Shown in pieces: positions 17,112 to 24,233 of a DNA stretch of 40,354 nt. This DNA is from Arthrobacter bambusae (GTDB taxonomy: Bacteria; Actinomycetota; Actinomycetes; Actinomycetales; Micrococcaceae). The stretch spans positions 1 through 40,354 of the forward strand of contig NZ_JAHHZS010000035.1 in the NCBI RefSeq assembly GCF_022606295.1, read 5' to 3'. The stretch's first letter is position 1. The number at the start of each line of letters is the position of its first letter. The position numbers were made by a program, and so were the translations under genes. The notes under the pieces are model-generated. The model did not search any database and was not told the DNA's origin. It was given only the letters and a program-made list of their open reading frames with translations.

Positions 17112-18047
17112 ATGCCCGAAAGCAACGCCAACGGCCTGCAGACCGAGACCCTTGACCTCCCGGGGTGGAAGCACTTCTACTCGGGCAAAGTCCGCGACCT
17201 CTACGTTCCGGCCGATGATCTCGAGGGGGCCGCGTCTGGCCAGGACCGCGTGCTGGTGGTGGCGAGCGACCGAATCAGCGCCTACGACCACGTCTTGAGC
17301 AGCGAGATCCCGGACAAGGGCCGGGTACTCACCCAGCTGAGCCTGTGGTGGTTCGAACAGCTTGGCGTGGAGCACCACGTCCTGGCATCCACGGCCGCCG
17401 AGGGAGTGCCCACGGAAGTCGAGGGCCGCGCGATGATCTGCAAACGGTTGGAGATGTTCCCCGTGGAATGCATCGCGCGCGGGTACCTCACTGGCTCAGG
17501 CCTGGCCGAGTACCGCCAATCGGGCACGGTCTGCGACATCCCCCTCCCGGAAGGCCTGGTTGACGGCTCGCGCCTTGATCACGCCATCTTCACGCCTTCT
17601 GCCAAGGCTGAAGTCGGCGAGCACGACGAGAACATCACCTACGACGACGTCGTCGCGATGGTGGGCGACGATATCGCCGCGCGCCTGAGCGAACTCACTT
17701 TGAAGATCTACACCCGAGCGGAAGAGATCGCCCGGGGCCGAGGCATCATCCTGGCCGACACGAAGGTTGAGTTCGGCATCGACGTCACCACGGGCGTCAT
17801 CACCCTGGGCGATGAGGTCCTCACGCCGGATTCCTCACGTTTCTGGGACGCGTCCACGTACGAGCCAGGCAAGGCGCAGCCGTCGTTCGACAAGCAGTTT
17901 GTGCGTGACTGGCTGACTTCCGCTGAATCGGGCTGGGACCGCTCAAGTGACGCCCCGCCGCCCGCGCTGCCGGCCGACGTCGTCGAGAAGACGCGTGCCC
18001 GCTATGTCGAGGCCTACGAGAAGCTGACCGGGCGGACTTTCGTCTGA
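17112..18047 (+). CDS. purC: Phosphoribosylaminoimidazole-succinocarboxamide synthase
   Basis: SAICAR synthase of 311 aa, joining CAIR and aspartate with ATP in purine synthesis. Signature blocks are FYSGKVRDLYVP at the N-terminus, VVASDRISAYDHVL, the ECIARGYLTGSGLAEY motif, FTPSAKAEVGEHDENI and LADTKVEFGID. The C-terminal DSSRFWDASTYEPGKAQPSFDKQ is the late family motif. It starts 3 bases after purD. Its stop codon TGA (18045-18047) falls within the conserved CTGACTCGCAG border of the family-1 palindrome, so the repeat appears to supply the stop. Confidence 0.96.
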   Translation: MPESNANGLQTETLDLPGWKHFYSGKVRDLYVPADDLEGAASGQDRVLVVASDRISAYDHVLSSEIPDKGRVLTQLSLWWFEQLGVEHHVLASTAAEGVPTEVEGRAMICKRLEMFPVECIARGYLTGSGLAEYRQSGTVCDIPLPEGLVDGSRLDHAIFTPSAKAEVGEHDENITYDDVVAMVGDDIAARLSELTLKIYTRAEEIARGRGIILADTKVEFGIDVTTGVITLGDEVLTPDSSRFWDASTYEPGKAQPSFDKQFVRDWLTSAESGWDRSSDAPPPALPADVVEKTRARYVEAYEKLTGRTFV

Positions 18048-18095
18048 CTCGCAGTTGTTGTCGTTTAGACGCGTCTAAACGACAACAACTGCGAG
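18044..18095. repeat. Dispersed palindromic repeat, family 1, copy 2
   Basis: A perfect 48-bp palindrome with 24-bp arms (18048-18071 and 18072-18095) and no unpaired centre. The core is the same as copy 1, but the loop is replaced by TTTAGACGCGTCTAAA. The 5' border CTGA (18044-18047) contains the purC stop. The tail TAGTTGGG matches copy 1. It lies between convergent purC and the HTH-TPR gene, so a bidirectional terminator role is plausible. Confidence 0.87.
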
Positions 18096-18108
18096 GTAGT
18101 TGGGTTCG

Positions 18109-19395
18109 CTAGCTTGCGCGGGAAGACTGCGCGCTGCCGCCATGGCCCGACGCCGCCCGACGTTCCGCGAGCCGGATCTCCAGCACGGAGTCCATGGCCT
18201 GCTGGACGCGGTCTGCCGCTCCGGCAGCAGTGAAGTCGCGTTGGGCTTCTTCGAGATGGACCAGTGCGTCGGTGTTTTCACCGGCGGCCTTGAGGGCCTT
18301 GCCGAGGAGGAAAGCGACTTCGCCTGCAGTGTGCCGGGCGAGGACGTCGCGGTCCGCGTGGATTTCACGCAACTTGGTGATGGCGGCAGGGATGTCGCCC
18401 GTCAGGTAGAGCCAGCGGGCGCGGATGAAGGCGACTTCCAGCTGGTCGGTCTTGTTTCCGCCAACAATCGACAGGGCGAGTTCGGCACGTTCGATGGCCG
18501 AGAGCGTCTCCGGCTCCACGATTCCCGAGGAGAGCCGGACTGCCGCCGATGCCTTGTTGAAGCGCGCCCACAGCTCAATATCATTGGCGGGGGAGAGCAG
18601 CTTCGCGGCACGCTCGTGATGCTTGATGCCTTCCACGTAGTCGTGCCGCATGAAGGCCACGTTTCCCACCACCCAGGCCACTTCTCCTGCGAGCTGCGAC
18701 ATCGAATGGTCGTCCATCTGGTTGTTCATTGCCTGGCAATACGTCCAGGCCTCGTCCAACCTGCCGCTCTCGGCCAATGCTCCGATCAGCGCCCGGTGCG
18801 CACCGATGATCAACGTTGAGCCTTTGGGCAGCTGCTCGGACAGCCTCACGGCTTCCTTGGCGTGCTCGACGGCGGTGGCCAGCTGCCCTTGTCCGTGGCA
18901 GACAGCGGCAAGCATCTGCCGGGCACGGACGCCCAGGCCGGCGGATTCCGTAGCCATGGGATGTTCCAGGAGATGCTGGATGATCTGCTGGCATTCCTTC
19001 AACTGCCCTTGCTTCATGAGGCATTCCGCCTGCATGTAGGTCATGTTCCACCAGGCGCTGGTGTTCTTTGCCTCGAGCGCGATTTGGGCGGCGGTTGAGG
19101 CATGGCTTGCTGCAAGCGGGTAGTCCCTGAGGTCCCAGGCTTGCCGGGCGTACAGCCCCGCGAGCACGTATTCGGCGTCACTGACGGATACGGGCTGGCT
19201 CCAGGCTTCCAGGGCTTTTGGTGCCAGTTCCAGGCGGCGGGCGAGTTCTTCAATGACTTCGGCCGTGGGCTCCCGCCGGCCGGTTTCGAGAAGTGAAATG
19301 TAGCTGGGTGAGTAAAGGTCCCTGCCCAATTCAGCCTGGGTCAGCCCACGTTCGAGCCGTTCGGCACGGAGCTTTTCTCCGAATCCGTTCCCCAC
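18109..19395 (-). CDS. XRE-type HTH regulator with TPR domain (candidate peptide receptor)
   Basis: 428-aa cytosolic protein. Residues 6-60 are an XRE/Cro helix-turn-helix (LTQAELGRDLYSPSYISLLETGRREP, in two parts). Residues about 65-425 are alpha-helical TPR-like repeats with alternating small and aromatic residues (for example YPLAASHASTAAQIALEAKN, GRLDEAWTYCQAMNNQ). The layout and length match the RRNPP family (PlcR, NprR, Rap), whose TPR groove binds small exported peptides; NprR is about 420 aa. The GTG start at 19395 has AGGAGG (plus-strand 19401-19406) 5 bases away. It is divergent, across 138 bp, from the repeat-peptide gene at 19534. A role as receptor of that peptide is inference. 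HTH-TPR regulators with other ligands exist. Confidence 0.82.
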   Translation of the reverse strand: MGNGFGEKLRAERLERGLTQAELGRDLYSPSYISLLETGRREPTAEVIEELARRLELAPKALEAWSQPVSVSDAEYVLAGLYARQAWDLRDYPLAASHASTAAQIALEAKNTSAWWNMTYMQAECLMKQGQLKECQQIIQHLLEHPMATESAGLGVRARQMLAAVCHGQGQLATAVEHAKEAVRLSEQLPKGSTLIIGAHRALIGALAESGRLDEAWTYCQAMNNQMDDHSMSQLAGEVAWVVGNVAFMRHDYVEGIKHHERAAKLLSPANDIELWARFNKASAAVRLSSGIVEPETLSAIERAELALSIVGGNKTDQLEVAFIRARWLYLTGDIPAAITKLREIHADRDVLARHTAGEVAFLLGKALKAAGENTDALVHLEEAQRDFTAAGAADRVQQAMDSVLEIRLAERRAASGHGGSAQSSRAS

Positions 19396-19442
19396 AGGTT
19401 CCTCCTAGAGGCTTGTCTTTGCGCTGTCTTTACGCCTAAAGC

Positions 19443-19473
19443 TTGACAGTCGCTGTGGAAAACATTTTACAAT
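19443..19473 (+). promoter_or_regulatory. Promoter of the repeat-peptide gene
   Basis: A consensus -35 TTGACA (19443-19448) is followed by TTTACA at 17 bp (19466-19471) or the better -10 TACAAT at 19 bp (19468-19473). It lies about 60 bp before the peptide start codon in an A/T-rich stretch. It is among the most consensus-like promoters in the window, suggesting strong expression when not repressed. Confidence 0.6.
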
Positions 19474-19482
19474 GAATGTCAA
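19443..19482. promoter_or_regulatory. Inverted repeat between HTH-TPR and peptide genes
   Basis: TTGACA (19443-19448) and TGTCAA (19477-19482) form an inverted pair with a 28-bp spacer, bracketing the -35/-10 region of the peptide promoter. Nearby TGTCTTT occurs twice in direct orientation with an 11-bp period (about 19411-19428). Either could be the binding site of the divergent HTH-TPR regulator. The pattern is visible; its function is not proven. Confidence 0.35.
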
Positions 19483-19533
19483 CAGGGACCGCGTAATTTC
19501 CGTAACGAATCCGACTCGCATTGAGGAAAAATT

Positions 19534-19797
19534 ATGTTGAAGAAGATTGCTGCAGCAGTGGCCTTGGCCGGCGCTCTTGCATTCTCCGCCGCGGCGCCAG
19601 CCGTGGTTTCCGCAGCCCCTGTGGCAGACACCGTCAGCACGGTGCTCAGCATTGGTAACTGGCCTGACCCGATGAGGGTCTCGCAGGCTATCGGTAACTG
19701 GCCGGACCCGATGGGCGTGGTCTCCCAAGCTATCGGTAACTGGCCCGATCCCATGCGGGTCTCGCAGGCTATCGGTAACTGGCCCGATCCCGTGTAG
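19534..19797 (+). CDS. Secreted precursor with four IGNWPDP(M/V) repeats
   Basis: 87-aa protein. Residues 1-28 are a Sec signal peptide: KK, a hydrophobic Ala/Leu core, and VSAA before the likely cleavage. After a short spacer come four copies of IGNWPDP(M/V) at residues 40-47, 53-60, 67-74 and 80-87, joined by RVSQA, GVVSQA and RVSQA. The last copy ends at the stop codon. Linkers end in small residues (VSQA, TVLS) like signal-peptidase sites. GAGGAA (19523-19528) lies 5 bases before ATG, a strong promoter precedes it and a terminator follows, so it is a real monocistronic gene. It is divergent from an HTH-TPR regulator. I infer a multi-copy signalling peptide. A bacteriocin-like or surface peptide is possible. 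I recognise no named family. Confidence 0.88.
   Translation: MLKKIAAAVALAGALAFSAAAPAVVSAAPVADTVSTVLSIGNWPDPMRVSQAIGNWPDPMGVVSQAIGNWPDPMRVSQAIGNWPDPV
19651..19794 (+). repeat. Four tandem octapeptide-coding repeats
   Basis: Units at 19651-19674, 19690-19713, 19732-19755 and 19771-19794 encode IGNWPDP(M/V). Periods are 39, 42 and 39 bases. Ile, Asp and Pro codons vary synonymously between units (ATT/ATC, GAC/GAT, CCT/CCG/CCC), whereas seven of eight residues are identical. This indicates selection on the peptide rather than very recent DNA duplication. Confidence 0.92.
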
Positions 19798-19862
19798 GTG
19801 AGGCTCGACGGCGGCTCCGGAGGTCCTGGTAGCCGCTGGATAATTCAAATGAAGTGAAGAAG

Positions 19863-19902
19863 TCCCCGGTTGTCGGAAATCGACACACCGGGGATTTCTT
19901 TT
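19863..19902 (+). terminator. Rho-independent terminator of the peptide gene
   Basis: The stem TCCCCGGT-TGTCG pairs with CGACA-c-ACCGGGGA (19863-19875 with 19881-19894, one bulged C) around a 5-base loop, followed by TTTCTTTT. It lies 66 bases after the peptide stop. Confidence 0.88.
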
Positions 19903-19933
19903 GCGCGGCGAGCCGCCCGGGCCGTGATATATC

Positions 19934-19965
19934 CCCCGAGTCATTGTGTCGGGGTTGTTAACAAC
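19934..19965. other. Stem-loop and palindrome in the non-coding gap
   Basis: In the gap 19903-20046 the only structures I see are CCCCGA (19934-19939) pairing with TCGGGG (19949-19954) and, directly adjoining, the perfect 12-bp palindrome GTTGTTAACAAC (19954-19965). No gene is supported here. It could be an operator or a small RNA segment; evidence is weak. Confidence 0.3.
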
Positions 19966-20045
19966 ACTTGTCTCTAAACCCTGGGCAGCTGAGGAAAACC
20001 GGTCAGGGGAATGTTTTTTGAGATTTTCGGGAGGACGGAAAGGCT

Positions 20046-20088
20046 CGTTAAATAAAGTAGAAGGCCTTCCGAGTGGAAGGCCTTCTAC
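20046..20088 (-). terminator. Terminator of tRNA-Pro
   Basis: A perfect 14-bp stem (20057-20070 with 20075-20088), loop GAGT, is followed on the minus strand by CTTTATTTAACG. It lies immediately downstream of the tRNA 3' end. Confidence 0.85.
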
Positions 20089-20092
20089 CATT

Positions 20093-20169
<77 letters not shown>

Positions 20170-20253
20170 ATCCGCTGCGAAAGCAACTGTTCAAGAATAG
20201 CCGATCCCTCCCCGGATGCGAAATCGAGAGGCGCCCCTGAGGGAACGGCAGCC

Positions 20254-22071
20254 TCAGACCAGCGAGTCCTTCCAGGCGCCGTGCAAGCGGGCGAAACGTC
20301 CGCCGCCGCCGATGAGCTCGGCCGGCGTGCCGTCCTCCACGATGAGTCCCTCGTGCACCACCAGCACCCGGTCCGCGGTCTCCACCGTGGACAGCCGGTG
20401 GGCGATGATGATGGCGGTCCGCTCGGAGTCCGTGCCGGACAACAAGCTGCTCAGGCCGGCCTGCACCAGCCGTTCGGACGGGATATCAAGCGATGATGTC
20501 GCCTCGTCGAGGATGAGTACTGCCGGTGCCGCGATGAACGCCCGGGCGAAGCCGATCAATTGTCGTTGCCCGGCTGAGACCCGGCCACCGCGCTTGTTGA
20601 CGTCGGTGTCGTATCCGTCCGGCAGTGCCGAGATGAAGTCGTGTGCGCCCACTGCCCTGGCAGCTTCTTCAATCTCCGCACGGGTGGCTCCAGGCCGTCC
20701 CAAGGCGATGTTGTCCGCGACCGAGCCGCTAAAGAGGAAGGCCTCCTGGGTGACCATCACGACGGCGCGGCGCAGGTCCGCCGTCGAGAGCTCCCTGAGG
20801 TCGACGCCGTCGAGGGTCAAGGATCCTTCGGTGACGTCGTAGAAGCGGGCGATGAGCTTGGCGAAGGTCGATTTGCCTGCGCCGGTCTGTCCGACAAGCG
20901 CTATGGTCTGTCCGGCGGGAATGTGAAGGTCAAGTTTGGGAACAACCACCTTGCCGTTGCCGTAGCCGAACTCCACGCCGCGGAAGTCGATGTCGCCGCG
21001 GGCATGGGGCAAGGGCACGGGGTTCTTGGGCGGCCGGACGGTGGGGACTTCTTCGAGCAGGCCCGAGACCTTCTCCAGCGCAGCCTGGGCGCTCTGGAAG
21101 GAGTTGTAGAACATGGCCATCTGGTCCACGGGCTGGAAGAAGCGCTTCGTTGAAAGGATCAGTGCCAGGAGCACGCCCACTGCCAAGTCTCCAGAGAGTA
21201 CCCGGAAGCCGCCGAACAACAGGACCACTGCCACGCACACGTTGCCGATCAGGACCAGGCCCGGTTGGAAGATGCCATTGAGGTTGATGGAGCGGACCGT
21301 GACTTTTCGGTAGTCCTCGGAGAGTTCGGCGTAGCGTTGGGCGTTCTCGGGTTCCTTGCGGAATGCCTTGATGGCCCGGATGCCGGTCATGGTCTCCACA
21401 AAGTGCACAATCAGCCTCGCCGATACCACCCGCGATTCGCGGAAAGCGATCTGCGAGTGCTTCTGGTACCAACGGGCCAGGAAGTATGCGGGTACGCCCG
21501 TGGCGAGCATGAGCAGCCCGCTGCGCCAGTCGAGCGCAAATACCGTAAATGCCGTGAAGAGCATGAACAGGATCCCGGAAGCCAGGGAGCTGACGCCCGA
21601 ATCGAGGAGTTCACGCAGCGCTTCAAGGTCCGAGGTCTGGCGTGCGATGATCCGGCCCGAGGTGTACTTCTCGTGGAACTCCAGGCTGAGCCGTTGGGTG
21701 TGCCGGAAGACCCGCAGCCGAAGATCAAGCAGCATGGATTGGCTCAGCTTCGCCGTGGAAGTCACGTACAGGGCCGTCAACACCGCCGTGGCGACAGCCG
21801 CCGTCAGATACAGGACACCGGCTTGGACCACCGGCATGTTGTTCCCGGCGAGCAGCGCGGGCAGTGCGTGGTCAATGCCGAAAGCGATGATTGCAGGCCC
21901 GGCCACCCGCGTGGCCTGCGAAAGCACCACCATGCCGAGCGTGAGCCAGAACCGCAACCGCACCGGGCGGATGAGGGACCCCAGCAAGACGACCGACCGC
22001 CGTCGTACTGCTTTGCTGTCGCTGCGGCTCAGGTGGGCGTTGTCTTCATTGGCGGTTCCGAACGTGCTCAT
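20254..22071 (-). CDS. ABC exporter half-transporter (canonical NBD)
   Basis: 605-aa fused membrane and ATPase half-transporter of the MsbA/LmrA exporter type. About six helices occupy residues 30-330. The nucleotide-binding domain has Walker A VGQTGAGKSTFAKL, signature VSAGQRQ, Walker B with catalytic Glu (LILDEATSSLD) and the H-loop IIAHRLSTV. Its ATG overlaps the stop of the upstream partner gene by 4 bases (22068-22071), so the pair is translationally coupled. With its degenerate partner it should form a heterodimeric exporter like TM287/288, LmrCD or BmrCD. The substrate (drug, lipid or peptide) is unknown. The N-terminal 30 residues are hydrophilic. Confidence 0.9.
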   Translation of the reverse strand: MSTFGTANEDNAHLSRSDSKAVRRRSVVLLGSLIRPVRLRFWLTLGMVVLSQATRVAGPAIIAFGIDHALPALLAGNNMPVVQAGVLYLTAAVATAVLTALYVTSTAKLSQSMLLDLRLRVFRHTQRLSLEFHEKYTSGRIIARQTSDLEALRELLDSGVSSLASGILFMLFTAFTVFALDWRSGLLMLATGVPAYFLARWYQKHSQIAFRESRVVSARLIVHFVETMTGIRAIKAFRKEPENAQRYAELSEDYRKVTVRSINLNGIFQPGLVLIGNVCVAVVLLFGGFRVLSGDLAVGVLLALILSTKRFFQPVDQMAMFYNSFQSAQAALEKVSGLLEEVPTVRPPKNPVPLPHARGDIDFRGVEFGYGNGKVVVPKLDLHIPAGQTIALVGQTGAGKSTFAKLIARFYDVTEGSLTLDGVDLRELSTADLRRAVVMVTQEAFLFSGSVADNIALGRPGATRAEIEEAARAVGAHDFISALPDGYDTDVNKRGGRVSAGQRQLIGFARAFIAAPAVLILDEATSSLDIPSERLVQAGLSSLLSGTDSERTAIIIAHRLSTVETADRVLVVHEGLIVEDGTPAELIGGGGRFARLHGAWKDSLV

Positions 22072-23897
22072 CGGCGTCCCTCCCCGGCTTGGTCCATGTG
22101 CTGTTCCGAATCCAACTCGTGTTCCAGCTCGTCGAGTTCAAGGTCGAGGTCCTTCGGACCAGCGTCGAGGCTCGCGATCACATAGCGGTAGTGTGCGTTG
22201 TTGGCCAACAGTTCCGTATGGGTCCCGACGGCGGTGATGCTTCCGTTTTCGAGCAGCGCCACGCGGTCGGCCAGGGCAACGGTCGACGGCCTGTGGGCGA
22301 CGATCAGCGTGGTGGTGTCCCGGAGAACTTCGCGGAGCCTGGCCGTCACGAGTTCCTCGGTGTTCACATCCAGGGCCGAGAGCGGATCATCCAGCACGAG
22401 GATCTTGGGCTTGGCCGCGATGGCCCGGGCAAGCGCGATCCGCTGCCGCTGGCCGCCGGAAAGGCTCAGGCCTTCCTCTCCGATGAGGGTCCCGACGCCG
22501 TCGGGCAGCGAATACGCGAAATGCGCCTGTGCGACGTCGAGCGCTTCTTCAAGGGCTTCCTCGGACGTGTCGGGGGCGCCGAGCAGCACGTTGTCCCGCA
22601 CTGAGCTGGAAAACAGGGTGGTGTCCTCGAAGGCGACCGCCACGACGGACCTCAGCTGCTCGACGCTGAAGTCGCGGACATCCACGCCGTCGATGGTCAC
22701 TGCCCCTTCGCTCACGTCATAGAGCCGGGGGACCAGCTGGAGCAGGGCGCTCTTTCCGCTGCCGGTAATGCCCACGAGGGCCATGGTTTCGCCGGGCCTG
22801 ATGTCCAGGGTGATGTCGTGCAGGAGCCGTGAGCCGTCGTCGAAACCGAACGCGGCGCCCTTGAAGCTCAATGCCCCGCGCAGTTCCTTGGGTGTCCTGG
22901 GGTTCGCCGGACTGGTGATCGTATTGGGCGTGTCCATGACCTCGAAGTGGCGGTCGAGGGCGGTCTTTGCGGTCAACGCCATGGCCAGGAGGGTCCCCGA
23001 GAATTCAACCGGTGCCGCCACAACCGCCGCGGTGCCGAAGAACGCTACGAGGGAACCGATGCTGAGTTGGCCCGTGGAGACGAGCAGGACGCCCGCCACG
23101 AGCCCGACGCCGAGCGCCAGCTCGGGCAGCAGCGTCACCACCAGCGTGAAGGTGGCTTGGTGCTTGGCCTTGGCGATCTCGGTCTGCCTCAGCTCCTCGG
23201 CCTGCTCGTTGAAGTTCTCCAGCGCTTCGCGGCTGCGGCCGAACGCCTTGAGTACGCGGATGCCGTGAACGGACTCCTCAACCGTGGTGGCGAGGTCGCC
23301 GGCCTGGTCCTGGCTCAGCCGGGTGACCTGGCTGAAGCGGCGGCGGAAGCGGAAGGAATAGATCATGATGGGCACGGCGGCGGCGAGGAAGATCAAAGCC
23401 AGCTGCCAGCTCATCGCGAACATCACCCCGACGCCGATCACCACCGTCAAAGTGGTCACCACCAGCATGATCGCGCCGAACGCCATCCAACGCCGGAGGA
23501 AGTTCAAGTCCGTCATGGCGCGGGACAGGAGCTGCCCGGAACCCCAACGGTCGTGGAAGGAAACGGTGAGATCCTGCAGATGCCCGTAGAGGGACACCCG
23601 CATCCTCGATTCCACGGTGGTTGCGGGATTGATGACGAACTGCCGCCGCAGCGCCACAAGCCCGGCTTCTGCGATGCCGAGTGCCAGAACCACGGCCGCG
23701 GCGATCCAGACGGCGTTGGCGGGGCCTCCGGGGTGGAGGGAACCGTTGATCAGTACCCGCAGCACCTGCGGGATGGCAAGCGCCATGATGCTGCCCAGCA
23801 ACGCGCTGACCAACCCCATGAAAAGCCTGGGGAGGATCGGTTTGACGTGTGGGTAGAGACGTTTGATCGAGGTGAAGAATGAAGTCTGTTTGGCCAT
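22068..23897 (-). CDS. ABC exporter half-transporter (degenerate catalytic site)
   Basis: 609-aa half-transporter, first gene of the exporter pair. Transmembrane helices occupy residues about 20-320, followed by an ATPase domain with Walker A VGITGSGKSALLQL, canonical signature LSLSGGQRQRIALARA and H-loop IVAHRPSTVALADR. After Walker B the catalytic Glu is replaced by Asp (LVLDDPLSALD), the usual mark of the non-hydrolysing site in heterodimeric exporters. Its C-terminus is acidic (LDLELDELEHELDSEQH). The start is ATG 23897, N-terminus MAKQTSFFTSIKRLYPHV. The upstream 336 bp hold repeat element B. Export substrate is unknown. Proximity to the repeat-peptide gene is suggestive only, since that precursor already has a Sec signal. 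Confidence 0.9.
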   Translation of the reverse strand: MAKQTSFFTSIKRLYPHVKPILPRLFMGLVSALLGSIMALAIPQVLRVLINGSLHPGGPANAVWIAAAVVLALGIAEAGLVALRRQFVINPATTVESRMRVSLYGHLQDLTVSFHDRWGSGQLLSRAMTDLNFLRRWMAFGAIMLVVTTLTVVIGVGVMFAMSWQLALIFLAAAVPIMIYSFRFRRRFSQVTRLSQDQAGDLATTVEESVHGIRVLKAFGRSREALENFNEQAEELRQTEIAKAKHQATFTLVVTLLPELALGVGLVAGVLLVSTGQLSIGSLVAFFGTAAVVAAPVEFSGTLLAMALTAKTALDRHFEVMDTPNTITSPANPRTPKELRGALSFKGAAFGFDDGSRLLHDITLDIRPGETMALVGITGSGKSALLQLVPRLYDVSEGAVTIDGVDVRDFSVEQLRSVVAVAFEDTTLFSSSVRDNVLLGAPDTSEEALEEALDVAQAHFAYSLPDGVGTLIGEEGLSLSGGQRQRIALARAIAAKPKILVLDDPLSALDVNTEELVTARLREVLRDTTTLIVAHRPSTVALADRVALLENGSITAVGTHTELLANNAHYRYVIASLDAGPKDLDLELDELEHELDSEQHMDQAGEGRR

Positions 23898-24050
23898 GCC
23901 CGCTTCTCAACAGCTTTGTCCCGGCGTTCCGCGCCTTCCCGGCGCGACGCACGGAGGTAGTTTCCTGTAGCAATTACCCTATGTCATCGCGTAACGGGAT
24001 TCACAGCACCATTGCGTTCCGTGATAGGAGGCATTGGGAACGGCTCCGCG

Positions 24051-24218
24051 CCGGACATGCCCGGCTTTCGAGTGCTTGCCCGCCCCCGGACATGCCCAGC
24101 TTTGAAAGCCAAGGGTGGACATAATGCTGTTATGTCCACCCTTGGCGCGAAGCGTTGCGCATGCTCATTGGTGCCGGGCGGACATGTCCGTCCTTGGCGC
24201 GAAGCGTTGCGCATGCTC
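24051..24218. repeat. Mirror-symmetric GGACATG element, copy B
   Basis: The most complete copy of the family. Left units CCGGACATGCCCGGC and CCGGACATGCCCAGC start near 24051 and 24087. A perfect 17-bp inverted repeat follows, GCCAAGGGTGGACATAA (24108-24124) with its complement at 24130-24146, around TGCTG. Right units run in the opposite sense with GGACATGTCC at 24180-24189. A 27-base perfect direct repeat occurs at 24140-24166 and 24192-24218. It fills the gap between the exporter operon start and the metallophosphoesterase stop. Nothing else is seen in 23898-24233. Confidence 0.85.
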
Positions 24219-24233
24219 GGTGGTGGGCGATGG

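Noticed and set aside
19651..19794. DNA tandem repeat with no coding role
   Set aside because: Differences between units are almost all synonymous and the gene has signal peptide, ribosome-binding site, promoter and terminator, so the repeat acts at protein level.
19405..20091. 228-aa minus-strand open frame across the peptide gene
   Set aside because: It is antisense to the repeat peptide, runs through the terminators and the tRNA trailer, lacks a ribosome-binding site and gives low-complexity repeats that mirror the real gene.
20254..23897. Dedicated exporter of the repeat peptide
   Set aside because: The precursor already has a Sec signal, the exporter lacks a peptidase (C39) domain, and a tRNA with terminators separates them; the link is not supported.
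24051..24218. CRISPR array from the repeated GGACATG units
   Set aside because: Units are short, occur in both orientations around a central palindrome and have irregular spacing; no cas genes are present.
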